DNA of 64,000 bases, taken from assembly GCA_963575745.1 (NCBI GenBank), contig CAUYUJ010009358.1, positions 97,501 to 161,500 of the forward strand, in the 5' to 3' direction. The DNA comes from Prorocentrum cordatum (Eukaryota > Sar > Dinophyceae > Prorocentrales > Prorocentraceae). A model generated the notes under the pieces. The model worked only from the letters and a program-made list of their open reading frames with translations, made no database searches and was not told where the DNA came from. Below, one piece after another: positions 21,371-31,660 of the stretch. A program made the position numbers and the translations under genes. Each line of letters opens with the position of its first letter. The first letter of the stretch is position 1.

Positions 21371-21392
21371 CTTGAGCCAAAATGGCTACGGA
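21371..21392 (-). other. Complete dinoflagellate spliced-leader sequence
   Basis: The minus strand reads TCCGTAG then CCATTTTGGCTCAAG, identical to the conserved 22-nt dinoflagellate SL (first base D = T). It is at the exact 5' end of the LINE and is followed directly by ATGCCTAGTTCC. It is preceded by (TCC)n, so it is not an SL-RNA gene: there is no GT donor after CAAG. It marks a trans-spliced transcript that was copied back into the genome. Confidence 0.95.
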
Positions 21393-22030
21393 GAGGAGGA
21401 GGAGGAGGAGGAGGAGGAGGAGGAGGAGGAGGAGGAGGAGGATGAGGAGGCGGAGGGAGGAGGAGGAGGAGGAGGAGGAGGAGGAGGTAGAAGGAGGAGG
21501 AGGAGGATGAGGAGGAGGAGGAGAGGAGGAGGAGAGAATGGGAGGAGGAGGGAGGAGGAGGAGGAGGAGGAGGAGGAGGAGGAGGAGGAGGAGGAGGAAT
21601 GAGGAGGAGGAGGAGGAGGATCAGGAGGAGGAGGAGGAGAGGAGGAGGACGAGGACGGAGGGAGGATGAGAAGGAAGAGGAAGGAGGAGGAGGAGGAGGA
21701 AGGAGGAAGGAAGGAGGAGGAGAGAGGAGGGAGGAGGAGGGGAGGGAGGAGGAGGAGGATGAGGAGGAGGAGGAGGGAAGGAGGAGGAGGAGGAGGAGAG
21801 GAGGAGGAGGAAGGAGGAGGGAGGAGGAGGATGAGGATGAGGCGGAGGAGGAGAAGGGAGGAGGAGGAGGAGGAGGAGAGAGGAGGAGGAGGAGGGGAGG
21901 AGGAGGAGGAGGAGGATGGGGAGGAGGATGAGGAGGAGGAGGGGAGGAGGAGGAGGAGGGTGAGGAGGAGGAGGAGGGAGGAGGAGGAGGAGAGGAGGAG
22001 GAGGAAGGAGAGGAGGAGGAGGAGGGAATA
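21393..22030 (+). repeat. GGA microsatellite
   Basis: About 640 bp of GGA with variants, abutting the spliced leader of the LINE. Confidence 0.95.
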
Positions 22031-22262
22031 GGAGGGGCGGGGGGGCGCGGGCCAAGGAGGGCAAGAGATGTCGAGGTGCGGGGACAGGGCGGGCCTCGGC
22101 CGCGAGCCCGCGGGGCACCGAGCGCGAGCCGCCCATGGGGGCTGCCGCGGCCCGCGGGGGCCTGGCTCCAGGGGCTCTGGCGCCTCGCTGGCCTGGCCCC
22201 GTTTACGCAAGCGTGCGGGCCCCCGTAGCAAGAGGGCTCCCAGTGGTGCCCAGCTGGGATCC

Positions 22263-22309
22263 CATCACCATCACCATCACCATCACCATCAGCATCAGCA
22301 TCATCATCC

Positions 22310-22357
<48 letters not shown>

Positions 22358-22358
22358 G

Positions 22359-22390
<32 letters not shown>

Positions 22391-23045
22391 CCATCATCAT
22401 CATCAGCAGCAGCAGCAGCAGTAACAGCAGCAGCAGCAGCACCATCATCAGCAACATCGTTACCAACATCGTGATCATCAACACCATCGTCAACATCATC
22501 CGCATCAGCATCATGACAATCGTCGTCATCATCAGCATCGTCATATCTAGCATCAGCATCTGCTTTATCATCATCGCCGGCATCGTCATACACAGCATCA
22601 CTAGCATCAGGATCATCATCAGCAGCATCAGCATCACCGTCATCATAATCATCACCATCAACATCACCACCACCATCATCGTCACCATCATCATCATCAC
22701 TCATCATCATCATCGTCATCATCATCATCATCATCACCATCGTCATCATCATCATCATCATCAACGTCGTCGTCAGCTGCCTTATCGCCATCATAATCGC
22801 CATTAACACCACGATCAGCAGCAGCACCACCACCATCACCATCACAATCACCATCATCATTAACAGCATCATCACCATCATCATCACCATCATCATCATC
22901 ATCATCAGACGTAGTATGGCCACCATCACCATCACCAACAACACCATCATCATCAGCATCATCACCTTAATCAGCAGCAGCATCAGCATCAGCATCCTTA
23001 TCATCGTCGTCACCATCATCAACCTCATCACCATGATCATCAGCA
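22263..23045 (+). repeat. CAT (ATC) microsatellite, 0.78 kb
   Basis: Pure CATCAT blocks decay into CAT/CAG/CGT/CAC mixtures. All frames lack strong coding signal. Confidence 0.95.
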
Positions 23046-23129
23046 AGATCGGACAGGAGGGGGGGTCCTCGGGCACCTCCCGCTGGCCCTTGCGCACCAG
23101 CACCCAGCAGTGGACGCGGCGGTTCTCGT

Positions 23130-23360
23130 ACTGGGGCGGTGACAGCACAGATGCGGGCAATATCTGTATCCATACCCATTGCGTCTTGGACTTTCTTGGA
23201 AGGGACACCGCGTGGCCGAGGCGCAATGGATATGGACAAACATCGAGCCTCTACAGGGGCCAAATTCTTATCCTTATCCAATGCGCATCGGGTTTCTGAG
23301 GAAGGGAGCCGGACACTCCAAGCTGCAGTGGACATGGACACAAGTCCTGCCCGCAAGAGA
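23130..23360. repeat. Repeat family L, copy 2
   Basis: Contains GAGGCGCAATGGATATGGAC, AAATTCTTATCCTTATCCAA and GCAGTGGACATGGACACAAG, collinear in part with 10595-10870. Confidence 0.6.
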
Positions 23361-23464
23361 GATCCGATGCCCCGAACGAAATTGGAGCGCCTGGCTTCGG
23401 GCAACTTCGGACCTGGGGGCCCTCTTCGGATCAGAAACTGGCACTGTGAGAGGTGGTCCATACC

Positions 23465-23687
23465 TTAGTGGACCCTGGAAACGGCAGGGCCGTTTTTCCA
23501 CCGATTCAAAAAAAACTGTCTCTTGAAAATGGAAGCGGCAAGAAAACGGCTCCAAACTTGGAACCGGAAGCGGAACCAGTACAAGAAAAACGACGGAACC
23601 GGTAACAAAAACGGCGTCGGAACTGGCAACAAAAACGGCAAAACGGAAACGGTAAAAAACGGCCTTGTCGTTTCCAGGGCCCACTAA
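23465..23687. mobile_element. TIR element (223 bp) with 10-bp flanking repeat
   Basis: TTAGTGGACCCTGGAAACGG is mirrored at the right by CGTTTCCAGGGCCCACTAA; TIRs extend about 32 bp. The interior is built of AACGGAAAC / AACGGCAAA-like repeats. Flanks are GGTCCATACC (23455-23464) and GGTCCATAAC (23688-23697), a likely target-site duplication with one mismatch. Confidence 0.85.
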
Positions 23688-23898
23688 GGTCCATAACTCT
23701 GGGGGTCCACGCATCGAAACAGACACACTGGAGCTCCAGATGTCTGGGGAGCCGACGGGGGGGCTCGTGCTGATGCTTCCGCTGCACTGCAGCTTTTACT
23801 CGTGCTCTCCTGCCCCCGCATGCTGATGCCGCTGCCACCCATCATGCCCTGCTGCTGCGTCTCCTCCTGCAGCTGCTGCTTCTGACGCTGTGGCTCCA

Positions 23899-23960
23899 CA
23901 TCCTCCTCCTCCTCCTCCTCCTCCTCCTCCTCCTCCTCCTCCTCCTCCTCCTCCTCCTCC
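23899..23960 (+). repeat. Pure CCT microsatellite
   Basis: About 20 perfect CCT triplets, indicating recent expansion. Confidence 0.97.
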
Positions 23961-24016
23961 CTCAACACCTCCTGCTAACTGTGCTGACGGCCCCTGCGCT
24001 GAGCAGATGCACACTT

Positions 24017-24045
24017 GTGAGAGAGAGAGAGAGAGAGAAAGAGAG
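24017..24045 (+). repeat. GA dinucleotide microsatellite
   Basis: GAGAGA run with one AAA interruption. Confidence 0.9.
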
Positions 24046-24186
24046 ACAATGATCGTGTTGGGAGAAGTGGGGGCTGGGAAGACGCACGGCACGACTGCGC
24101 AATGAGCCCGTTCAACGCACGCGATAGCACGGGCGATCCGATCACTTCTCCCAGTCCCCCACCCTCCCAACCTGACCGGGGAAACT

Positions 24187-24334
24187 AAAAGGTACCCATA
24201 CCGCTACTCCCTGGACCTCTCCTGGGGTGCGTTCCGACCAGAATTCCGAGGCGAATCCAACGGTGGCGACGAGGGCCTCCCAGGAGGCCCGAAAAAGGAA
24301 AAACGGGCAAAGGGTAGAGGTATAGGTACCTTTT
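24187..24334. mobile_element. TIR element with GGTACC ends (148 bp)
   Basis: AAAAGGTACCCATACCGCTA is mirrored by GGGTAGAGGTATAGGTACC and TTTT. On the minus strand one end reads AAAAG-GTACC and the other TACCTTTTAG, so it could be spliced as a small intron. Confidence 0.75.
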
Positions 24335-24501
24335 CCTCCTCTGACCGGCAGCTGCCTTTCCGACCTTGAGAGCTACATCTTCAAGCCCCTCCCCCTCAAA
24401 GTCTGCCAGCACAGCAGCTGCTCGCTCCGGGGGTGTCCGATCCGGCAGATGGGGGTGGGCAGCGGAGGCCGAGGCGGGGGAGGGGAGGAAAAGAAGGTGC
24501 A

Positions 24502-24714
24502 AGGGAGGAGGGGGAGGAGGAGGAGGAGGAGGAAGTGGAGGAGGAAGTGGAGGAAGTGGAGGAGGAGGAGGAGGAGGAGGAGGAGGAGGAGGGAGGAAAG
24601 GAAGAGGAGAGGAGGAGGAGGAGGCGAAGAGGAGAGGAGGAGGAGGGGGAAAAGGAAAGGAGGAGGAGGAAGGGAGGAGGAAGAGGAGGAGGAGGAGGAA
24701 GAGGAGGAGGAGGC
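24502..24714 (+). repeat. GGA microsatellite
   Basis: About 210 bp of GGA with AAG variants. Confidence 0.95.
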
Positions 24715-24894
24715 CGCTCAACAAAAAGGTCGCCCGCTGGCCTCCCTTGGGGGCGGGGCGGCGCAGAGCCCGCCTCGTCCTCCTCGCTCGAGGGGTCGTC
24801 CTCGGAGTCGGACTTGGCCGCCTCCTCCTTCCTGTGCCGCTCCTCTGCCTGGCGGTGTCCGGCGGGGAGGGCGCGGACGGGTGTGGCCTCCTCC

Positions 24895-24980
24895 GCCTCC
24901 CCCCTCCCTCCTCCCTCCTCCCCTCCTCCCCACTCCCCTCCTCCCTCCTCCCTCCTCCCTCCTCCCTCCTCCCTCCTCCC
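24895..24980 (+). repeat. CTCCCTC heptamer array
   Basis: Tandem CTCCCTC units with a few CTCCCCTC variants. Confidence 0.9.
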
Positions 24981-24984
24981 TGCG

Positions 24985-25085
24985 CATGTGTTTGGATGTC
25001 TTGCGCTTTTTTTGCGGGGTGATCCAAGATGCTCCTCCATGGCCCTCGCCGAAAGGACATGCACACGTCCGAGCGGCGCCAAGTC
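24985..25085. mobile_element. TIR family E, partial copy
   Basis: CCAAGATGCTCCTCCATGG and CACACGTCCGAGCGGCGCCA match the family at 42346-42477. Confidence 0.6.
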
Positions 25086-25189
25086 CTCTCACAAGGGAGC
25101 AGCCAGAACACGTCCGAGGAGCAACGCGGTTCTTTTCACACAGGAGCAACCAAAGCACGTCCGAAGAACAATGTGGTTCACGTTCACGG

Positions 25190-25420
25190 GTCCCTGGCGA
25201 CCTTCGTCGTGGGGGAACCGCATATCCGTAGCCACGGCCTCGCAGGACGGGCCCCTGGGCCGCGGCCCCGCGGATGCGAAGCGTTTTGTGACGGATGCCC
25301 CTCGCGGAATGCATCCGTGCGACCGCGTATCCGCGGGATCGCGCCCTGGAATCCACAGAGCGCGAGGGAGTGGATGTGGATAGGGTTCGCCGCTCGCATG
25401 GCGACCCTTGGCAGCTGGGC
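25190..25420 (-). repeat. Repeat family G, copy 1
   Basis: GGATGCCCCTCGCGGAATGC, CCGCGTATCCGCGGGATCG and GAGCGCGAGGGAGTGG are the inverted counterpart of 35710-35960. Confidence 0.65.
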
Positions 25421-25623
25421 GTGGCGCAGCCAGCCCAACTCTCTTCCAACGCTGCGGCAGGACCAGTCAGCATCGAACCGGCAAATCGGACCGAGTCGAA
25501 ATATGCACCAGATCGGAATGCATCGGCACGGAATCGACATGGATTCGAATCAGCTGCGCCAGGATGCACGACAACGCCATGCAGACATCGGGCCGCATCG
25601 GGTCGTCGGAATATCGGAACTTA

Positions 25624-25798
25624 GGAGGAGGAGGAGGAGGAGGAGGAGGAGGAGGAGGAGGAGGAGGAGGAGGAGGAGGAGGAGGAGGAGGAGGGGGAGG
25701 GGGAGGGGGAGGGGGAGGAGGAGGAGGAGGAGGAGGAGGAGGAGGAGGAGGAGGAGGGAGGAGGGAGGAGGAGGAGGAGGGGGAGGAGGAGGAGGATG
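25624..25798 (+). repeat. GGA microsatellite, long pure tracts
   Basis: About 24 uninterrupted GGA triplets, then GGGGGA variants. Confidence 0.97.
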
Positions 25799-25989
25799 AG
25801 GAAACGGGTTCTGGACCCTGCGGCATTCCCCCAGGGCGAGGTCTGCATCCTGACCTGCTCTCTGCCAGTCCTGGGGCCCTTTGGAGGGCCCCGAGAAGCC
25901 CGGAAAAACGGCGCAAAACCTGGAGATCCGTTTCCCTCAAGACCCCATTCACCCCATGGCGTTGCGCATGCCACGACAATGGACACCCT

Positions 25990-26120
25990 AACGTTCCCAC
26001 CCTTGAACTGAAAATGTTTGTTCAAAGTGTGGGAATATGTTCTAAGCATGTTTCAAAGTGTGGGGATATGTTCTAAACATGTTTGAAACATGTTTTCATT
26101 ATGTGTTTAAAGGACATGTT
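25990..26120. repeat. AT-rich ATGTTCTAAACATG repeats
   Basis: AAAGTGTGGGGATATGTTCT occurs twice, followed by overlapping ACATGTTT palindromes. Confidence 0.6.
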
Positions 26121-26273
26121 TTAGACATCTGGAAATGATCTGACAACATGCTTCCTCTCCATTTGATCGTCCTCCACAACAACTCAGGACCCCCTTCACC
26201 CCATGGTGAGGAATCGCAGCGCATCGGCCGGCCAGAGCCGCTACCGCATCGGATGGACCGGATCGGAGGGGAC

Positions 26274-26630
26274 CCTGCCCTTGGGCGCTCGAATTATCTG
26301 GGGTAGCTCGGGCCCGGGGCAACTCGGGTTCGGACTCCCGACAAAGGAACCCGAGTTGGCCCTGACCCGAGCTACCCCTGATGATTCGGGGCTCTGGGCG
26401 CCCGAGTTATCCGGGGTAGCTCGGGCCCGGGGCAACTCGGGCTCGGACTCCCGACAAAACGAACCCGAGTTAGCCCTGACCCGAGCTACCCCGGATGACT
26501 CGGGGCTCTGGACGCCCGAAATATCCGGGGCAGCTCGGGCCCGGGGCAACTCGGGCTCGGACTCCCGACAAAACGAACCCGAGTTGGCCCTGACCCGAGC
26601 TACCCCGGATGACTCGGGGCTCTGACTGCG
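26274..26630. repeat. Three 113-114-bp hairpin-forming tandem units
   Basis: Each unit carries CCGGGGTAGCTCGGG and its complement CCCGAGCTACCCCGG about 55 bp apart, so every unit is a foldback. Spacing is 113 and 114 bp. The plus frame is open but reflects the repeat. Confidence 0.9.
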
Positions 26631-26706
26631 CTGCGGCCGCACACGGGCACCGCCGCCAACGGAAGGGGCTCCACCTCGCCCGGCTCGGCTCCGGGGGAGC
26701 GGCGGC

Positions 26707-27038
26707 GGAGGAGGAGGAGGAGGAGGAGGAGGAGGAGGAGGAGGAGGAGGAGGAGGAGGAGGAGGAGGGGAGAGGAGAGGGGGGGATGGGAGGGGAGGGG
26801 GAGGGGGAGGAGGAGGAGGAGGAGGGGGGGAGGAGGAGGAGGAGGAGGAGGAGGAGGCTGAGGAGGAGGAGGAGGAGGAGGAGGAGGAGGAGGAAGGAGG
26901 AGGAGGGAGGAGGAGGAGGAGGGGGAGGGGGAGGGCGGAGGAGGAGGAGGGAGGAGGAGGAGGAGGAGGAGAGGAGGAGGAGGAGGGGATGAGGAGGAGG
27001 AGGAGGAGGAGTAGGGGAGGAGGAGGAGGAGGAGGAGG
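26707..27038 (+). repeat. GGA microsatellite
   Basis: About 330 bp with GGGGGA and GCT interruptions. Confidence 0.95.
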
Positions 27039-27530
27039 CGCGCGGTCGCCGGACCCCGGCGAGCGCGTGCCCCCGCAGCAGGCAGACACGAGGCGCCCGG
27101 CCGCCGAGCGGAGCGGACGGGAGCGGGGGGCAACGGAGGGAGCGCGAGAGCAGGGGATTGACTACCTGCCAGACCACCCCAACCCAACCCGAAGACCGAA
27201 GTTCGGGTTGGGGGGGGGTATGGGCTCCATGCCTGTTTTCTCGACGTGCCCCGACTCCCCCCCCCCCCCCACTGGAAGTGGAGGGCAAATCGGGGCCTTC
27301 GGGTTGGGTTGGGGTGGGTTGGTGGGTGGTGAGGGGAGCCTCGAGAGGGTCGGAGGCCATCCCCTGGAGGAGCCAACAGCTGCGCGAGCATCAGGGCGAG
27401 GGGGCGCGGAACAGTCTTTCGCTGTCCCTGGGCGCATGGCTGAAAAAGGCGTTCCGCGGTGCGGACTGTGGTTGCGCTGTTGAACCCTCATTACCAAAAA
27501 TACTCAATGACTATTGCTGGGCCCCCTGAG
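27039..27530. other. GC-rich spacer with CCAACCC motifs
   Basis: ACCACCCCAACCCAACCCGAAG and related GGGTTGGG motifs recur near 27175 and 27300, and again near 55360. No gene recognised. Confidence 0.5.
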
Positions 27531-27663
27531 TCCGCTTTGGCGCTCTCGCCCAGGCGCCGGCTGCATTTCCTCTGAAACCGAAGCTCACGCTCAAGCGTGT
27601 GGGGGTGCGCCGACACCGGCCCCCAACAGCAACAACGATCCCGATCGATACTTCTTCTTAAAA

Positions 27664-27845
27664 CGACGCGAAGATCGGGACAAAATCGGATCGGGATAAC
27701 TCGAAATCTCTGAGAATCGGCGGGTTTGGAGGATGTATTGGGCGCCGCGGCCGCTCCAGAGCGTTCCGCGGAACGCTCTGAGAGCGCTCCGGAACGCTCT
27801 GGAGCGATTTATCCCGATCCTAGCCCTGTTTTAGTTCTCGTCTAC
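27664..27845. mobile_element. TIR/palindrome family P, copy 1
   Basis: GGATCGGGATAACTCG mirrors CGATTTATCCCGATCC. The centre holds a 24-bp perfect palindrome (CAGAGCGTTCCG and its complement). Copy 2 is at 47055-47215. Confidence 0.75.
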
Positions 27846-28021
27846 TCGGGACCAGACCTCTTGCTCTTACTCTCAGCCGGCCCCCCCACAGCAACAACGA
27901 TCCCGCTCGCTACTTCCATGCTTTTGACACAAGGCCGGGGCTCCCGCCTCGGCGCCGCCGACAGCCCCCGCTTGCAAACAACGACGCTCCCGCTCTAGAC
28001 TTGCTCCGCGCTTTTACTTCC

Positions 28022-28201
28022 TACAGTGGGGGCGTTGACCTAAGGAGCCCTAAATTAGGAACGAGGCCCCTTTTTCCCATAAGTGAACTTTCAATTTTCT
28101 ATCGAAAACCTAAGGAAAACCCAAGGCAAGCTGTGAAACACTTAAGGAACGCAGAGCCCCTCCCCAACGAGAAGGGTTCCTTCTTCAGGACCCCGACTGT
28201 A
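28022..28201. mobile_element. TIR element family C, copy 3 (180 bp)
   Basis: TACAGTGGGGGCGTTGACCT to TTCAGGACCCCGACTGTA, the interior collinear with the copies at 3220 and 5183. Confidence 0.9.
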
Positions 28202-28379
28202 CTCCCATAGGCCATGAGGCTTCCCATGGCCATGTTGGACCTTAGCTCTGAGAACTGTTGTGATATTGATTGCGAGACGCCCTACGTCCGCACTGGCACT
28301 CCTGCCCTGGCGCTGGCTGCACTTCCTCTGAAGCTTACACTCGCGCCCGCGCGTTTCGGGGTCGCGCCGAGACCAGCCG

Positions 28380-28610
28380 CCAAACAACAAAAACAACGAC
28401 AACAACAACAGCAGAAAACAACAATAATAACAGCAACAGCAACAACAACAATAACAACAACAACCACAACCACAACCACAGCAACAACAGCAGCAACAGC
28501 AGCAACAGCAGCAATAACGGCAACACTCACAACAACAGCAATAACAAGAACAGCAACAACAAAAGCAACAACCACAACAACAACAATAACAACAACAACA
28601 ACAACAACAA

Positions 28611-28644
<34 letters not shown>

Positions 28645-28645
28645 C
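28380..28645 (+). repeat. CAA/AAC microsatellite
   Basis: ACAACAACA with GCA, ATA and ACC variants. Asn/Gln/Thr-rich frames here are repeat artefacts. Confidence 0.95.
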
Positions 28646-28937
28646 ATTTTACCCGAACGCTCAGTGTTCTCCCCAGTGCCAGGGTTTTCATGCGACGCCA
28701 GCCAATACCCCCACTTCGTGGGGGGGCAATGCAAGCTCTACCAAACATCCACACGACTCTCGGGAACCACCCACACCCAGCTTCCCGCCCTATGACGTCA
28801 GGACACTTCACTTCGTGGCGCGCGGACGATCGTGGATACTACACTGGCGTGGAGTACACACCCGCAGAGGTTGATCACTTGTTTGGGCCCCGCATGTGCC
28901 CCGCATGGTGCATTTGTTGCGTATGACATACATAGTA
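28646..28937. other. Spacer, nothing recognised
   Basis: No gene or repeat recognised. Confidence 0.45.
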
Positions 28938-29200
28938 CAGAGAGACAGAGAGAGAGAGAGAGAGCAAGACAGAGAGCCAGTGGAGAGAGAGATAGAAAGA
29001 GATTCGTCACATGTGTGAGGCAACCTGAGAAGATGTGGTACACGGTACACGTGAGATGGTACGCAGTGCCAAGATAGTTGGTCACATTTTTGAGGCAAAT
29101 TCCTGGGAAGGCGATTACACAAGTAGATGTGTTACGTATGATAGATATGAAGCAGAGAAAGAGCGAGAGACAGAGAGAAGGAGAGAGAGGAGTCGGTCAC
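28938..29200 (+). repeat. GA-rich tracts with a diverged duplication
   Basis: Two GAGAGA tracts (28938-29004, 29155-29191), each followed by a diverged GGTCACAT...GAGGCAA...CTG segment. Confidence 0.65.
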
Positions 29201-29250
29201 ATCTTTAGGGCAACTTCCTGAGGGATGTGGGAGGACACAAGAGAGAAGGT

Positions 29251-29393
29251 ATCGTTGTCCCGATGGTTGTCTCGATGGTTGCCCCGATGGTTGTCCTGAT
29301 GGTTATGGTTGTCCCGATCGTTATCCCGATGCTTGTCCAAATGGTTGTCCCGATGGTTGTCCCGATGGTTGTCCCGATGGCTGTCCCGCTGCG
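29251..29393 (+). repeat. GATGGTTGTCCC 12-mer array
   Basis: About eleven tandem 12-mers. The complementary strand encodes an artefactual HRDN repeat. Confidence 0.92.
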
Positions 29394-29520
29394 ATGCAAT
29401 GTTGTCTGTTTCTGCTGTTATACAGTCCCAAGGATGACGCATGCATTGCTCATACACTGGTGGCGCTGTGATCCTAACTCTCACTGCCCAACGCGCGCGT
29501 GCACAGCCAGACGGAGGGGA

Positions 29521-29660
29521 CCTCTTTGGAACCTCTTGGGGACCTCTTGGGGGCCTCTTGGAGTCCTCTTGGGGCCTCTTGGGACCATCTTGGGCGCCTC
29601 TTGCGGCCTCATGGGCGCCTCTTGGGGCCATCTTGAGCGCCTCTTGGGGCCATCTTGGGT
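29521..29660 (+). repeat. CCTCTTGGGG tract
   Basis: About twelve 12-15-bp units of CCTCTTGGGGCCATCTTGGG type. Similar tracts occur at 2448 (complement) and 51690. Confidence 0.85.
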
Positions 29661-30333
29661 TTTAAAGATTCATGAAGAGCCCGCGGGTGGATTTTGATAT
29701 TTTTCGGATGAGAAAGTCTTGCGTTTGCATATGTTTTCGGAACATCGCATCTTGAAATTATTGAAATCACATTATGTTTGGCAGGATTTCGGCACGCGCG
29801 CGCGGCGGCCGCGCGCATGTGCACTTCGTGTCATTTTTTGCAAGGGATGGTGGCCCTCGTAGGCTCGCAACCGTTGTTGCAGAAGGTCGAAGCACCTGAA
29901 AAGGTTCCTCGCAAAGGCCCTTTTAACAGAAATGTTTAAAATCTGGTGGGTTTCCTAGGAATCCGCAAGAGCGCGCGGAAGGACATTTTGACAATTTTTT
30001 CTGAGAAAACCATTGGGTTTTTGATGTTTTTATGTTAAAATCGCTACGAAACCTAAGGTTTTGGAAGGATTTCGTCTTGCGCGCACGAATGTCCACTTTA
30101 CCTTATTTTTTGCAAGGGATTCTTGCAATTTGATCAAGTAAAAACAAGAATTTTCATTTTCTATTGTTTTTTGCAAGGGAAAACGAGCGTCAACAAAAAA
30201 CCGGATCCGGAGCTCATCCACTTTTCTGAAGCTTTCGCGAAAAAATGATGAAAATGTAGCTGCGGCCTAGGCGCGGCGCAGAGGTCGCGCACCAGGGGTC
30301 CCAACAATAATAATTCTTTAGAAGGAATAATGT
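29661..30333. other. AT-rich unique region, no gene recognised
   Basis: Composition is lower in GC than its surroundings. TTTTTTGCAAGGGAT-type words recur three times (about 29835, 30105, 30165). No exon or RNA was recognised. Confidence 0.5.
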
Positions 30334-30472
30334 TCAACAACGACAACAACAACTAGAAACAGCAACAATAAACAACAACAATAACAACAACAGCAGCAGC
30401 AGCAACAACAACAGCAACAACGTCAACAACAACAACAACAAGAGCAGCAGCAGCAACAACAACAATCCTCAC
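30334..30472 (+). repeat. CAA/CAG microsatellite
   Basis: AACAACAAC with CAG blocks. Confidence 0.93.
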
Positions 30473-30817
30473 GTTCAATACTTCCTCCTTGCTCGCCGCC
30501 GAAAGCCGGCTTCCCAACAACACCGACGCTCCCGCTCGAACCTTCTGTCTATAATCACGACCGGCGCTCGCCTCGGCGCCGCAGACGGCCCCCCCCCTGC
30601 AAGCAATGACGCTCCCGCCCTATACTTCTTCCGCTTTGACTCGAGACTCCCACAAAGCCTGGGGCTCCCCGAGTCCCGAATGCCAGTCCTCACGACTGCA
30701 GCGTGCACCGTCGGAGGTCTGCGCCGGTGCGTCCATGGCGCGCTCCGCGTGCCAAGGGCGGCCCGAAAGCCCTCGGCGGCGACCCCGTTGCTTCGTCGCC
30801 GTCGTCGTCATCCAAAT

Positions 30818-31040
30818 CCTCCTCCTCCTCATCCTTCTCCTCCCCCTCCTCCTCCTCCTCCTCCTCCTCCTCCTCCTTTCTCCTCCTTCCTCATCCTTCC
30901 TCCTCCTCCTCCTCCTCCTCCCTCCTCCTCCTCCCTCCTCCTCGTCTTGCTCGTCCTCGTCCTCGTCTTCGTCCTTCTCGTCGTCCCCCTCCCATCGTCC
31001 TCCTCCTCCTCCTCTTCCTCCTCCTCCTCCTCCTTCCCTC
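30818..31040 (+). repeat. CTC microsatellite
   Basis: CTC with CTT and CGT variants. Confidence 0.95.
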
Positions 31041-31660
31041 TCCCTGCGCCCTCCTGTTCATCCTTCCCCGGAGCCCAGCAGCTCCTCCGATCCGCACCTT
31101 TTTTCGAACATGCCCTGAAGCCTCCTTCGAGATGCCCCGAAATCCTCCAATACAGTTGAAAGGGTTTCCCAGGGGCCTCCATGTTCCCACAAGGAGTCTG
31201 AATCTTTTCTGAAAAGCTTCTGGATGCTATCCAGGGGGCTCCAGAAGCTGTCAAGGGGGCTCTGGAGGCTCTCCCAAAGATTTTGGGTGGTTCGGGCGTA
31301 GTAACACCTAGAAGCAAAACGTGTGCAGGACGATTGCGACGGCGACATGCATTCCAGGCGCGAAATATTGAGGCGTCTCGGAAGAGGTGTTGTCAAGACC
31401 TGCTCGGGCGGGGTATCTGGGTAAGGGAATCTCGTCCCCCACTGTGGAAGAACATCGCCCCCATGATGACTGTATGCTGCATATAAAATCAGGCAAACAT
31501 CCGGGTCAAATTATTGTGGTTGAATTCTCACTTTCAAAAAATAATTTCTGTTGATCCCCACTCCGGTATCCACTGTATTTTGCAATTTTCAGGTGCCCTC
31601 CTAAGAAAGTCGCACCCTGTTTCTATGAGGGCAAGATCGGTGCCACCAAACTGTGTGATT
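31041..31660. other. Spacer, nothing recognised
   Basis: No convincing exon. A GGGGGCTC-CTGGA-type word repeats near 31225-31265. Confidence 0.45.

Larger units (their letters stand above)
13260..21392 (-). mobile_element. Near full-length non-LTR retrotransposon (LINE)
   Basis: On the minus strand the order is a 22-nt spliced leader (21371-21392), a 107-nt leader, ORF1 (21263-20082), ORF2 with endonuclease, reverse transcriptase and RNase H (from 20068), a C-terminal Cys-repeat region (to 13458) and about 200 nt of 3' sequence. Both sides are GGA microsatellite DNA. The 3' tail carries a GCTGGGGCCAGA-type duplication. No poly(A) is visible. It looks young: 6.6 kb of ORF2 has only one frame disruption. 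The exact 3' end is my estimate from where GGA repeats resume. Confidence 0.9.

Noticed and set aside
15485-21392. Reading the SL at 21371 as an SL-RNA gene
   Set aside because: An SL-RNA gene needs a GT donor right after CAAG; here CAAG is followed by ATGCCTAG and the LINE.
24048-24105. Plus-strand peptide MIVLGEVGAGKTHGTTAQ with a P-loop-like GxxxxGKT
   Set aside because: It is 18 residues long, follows a GA microsatellite and stops at once; no neighbouring NTPase motif or clear donor was found.
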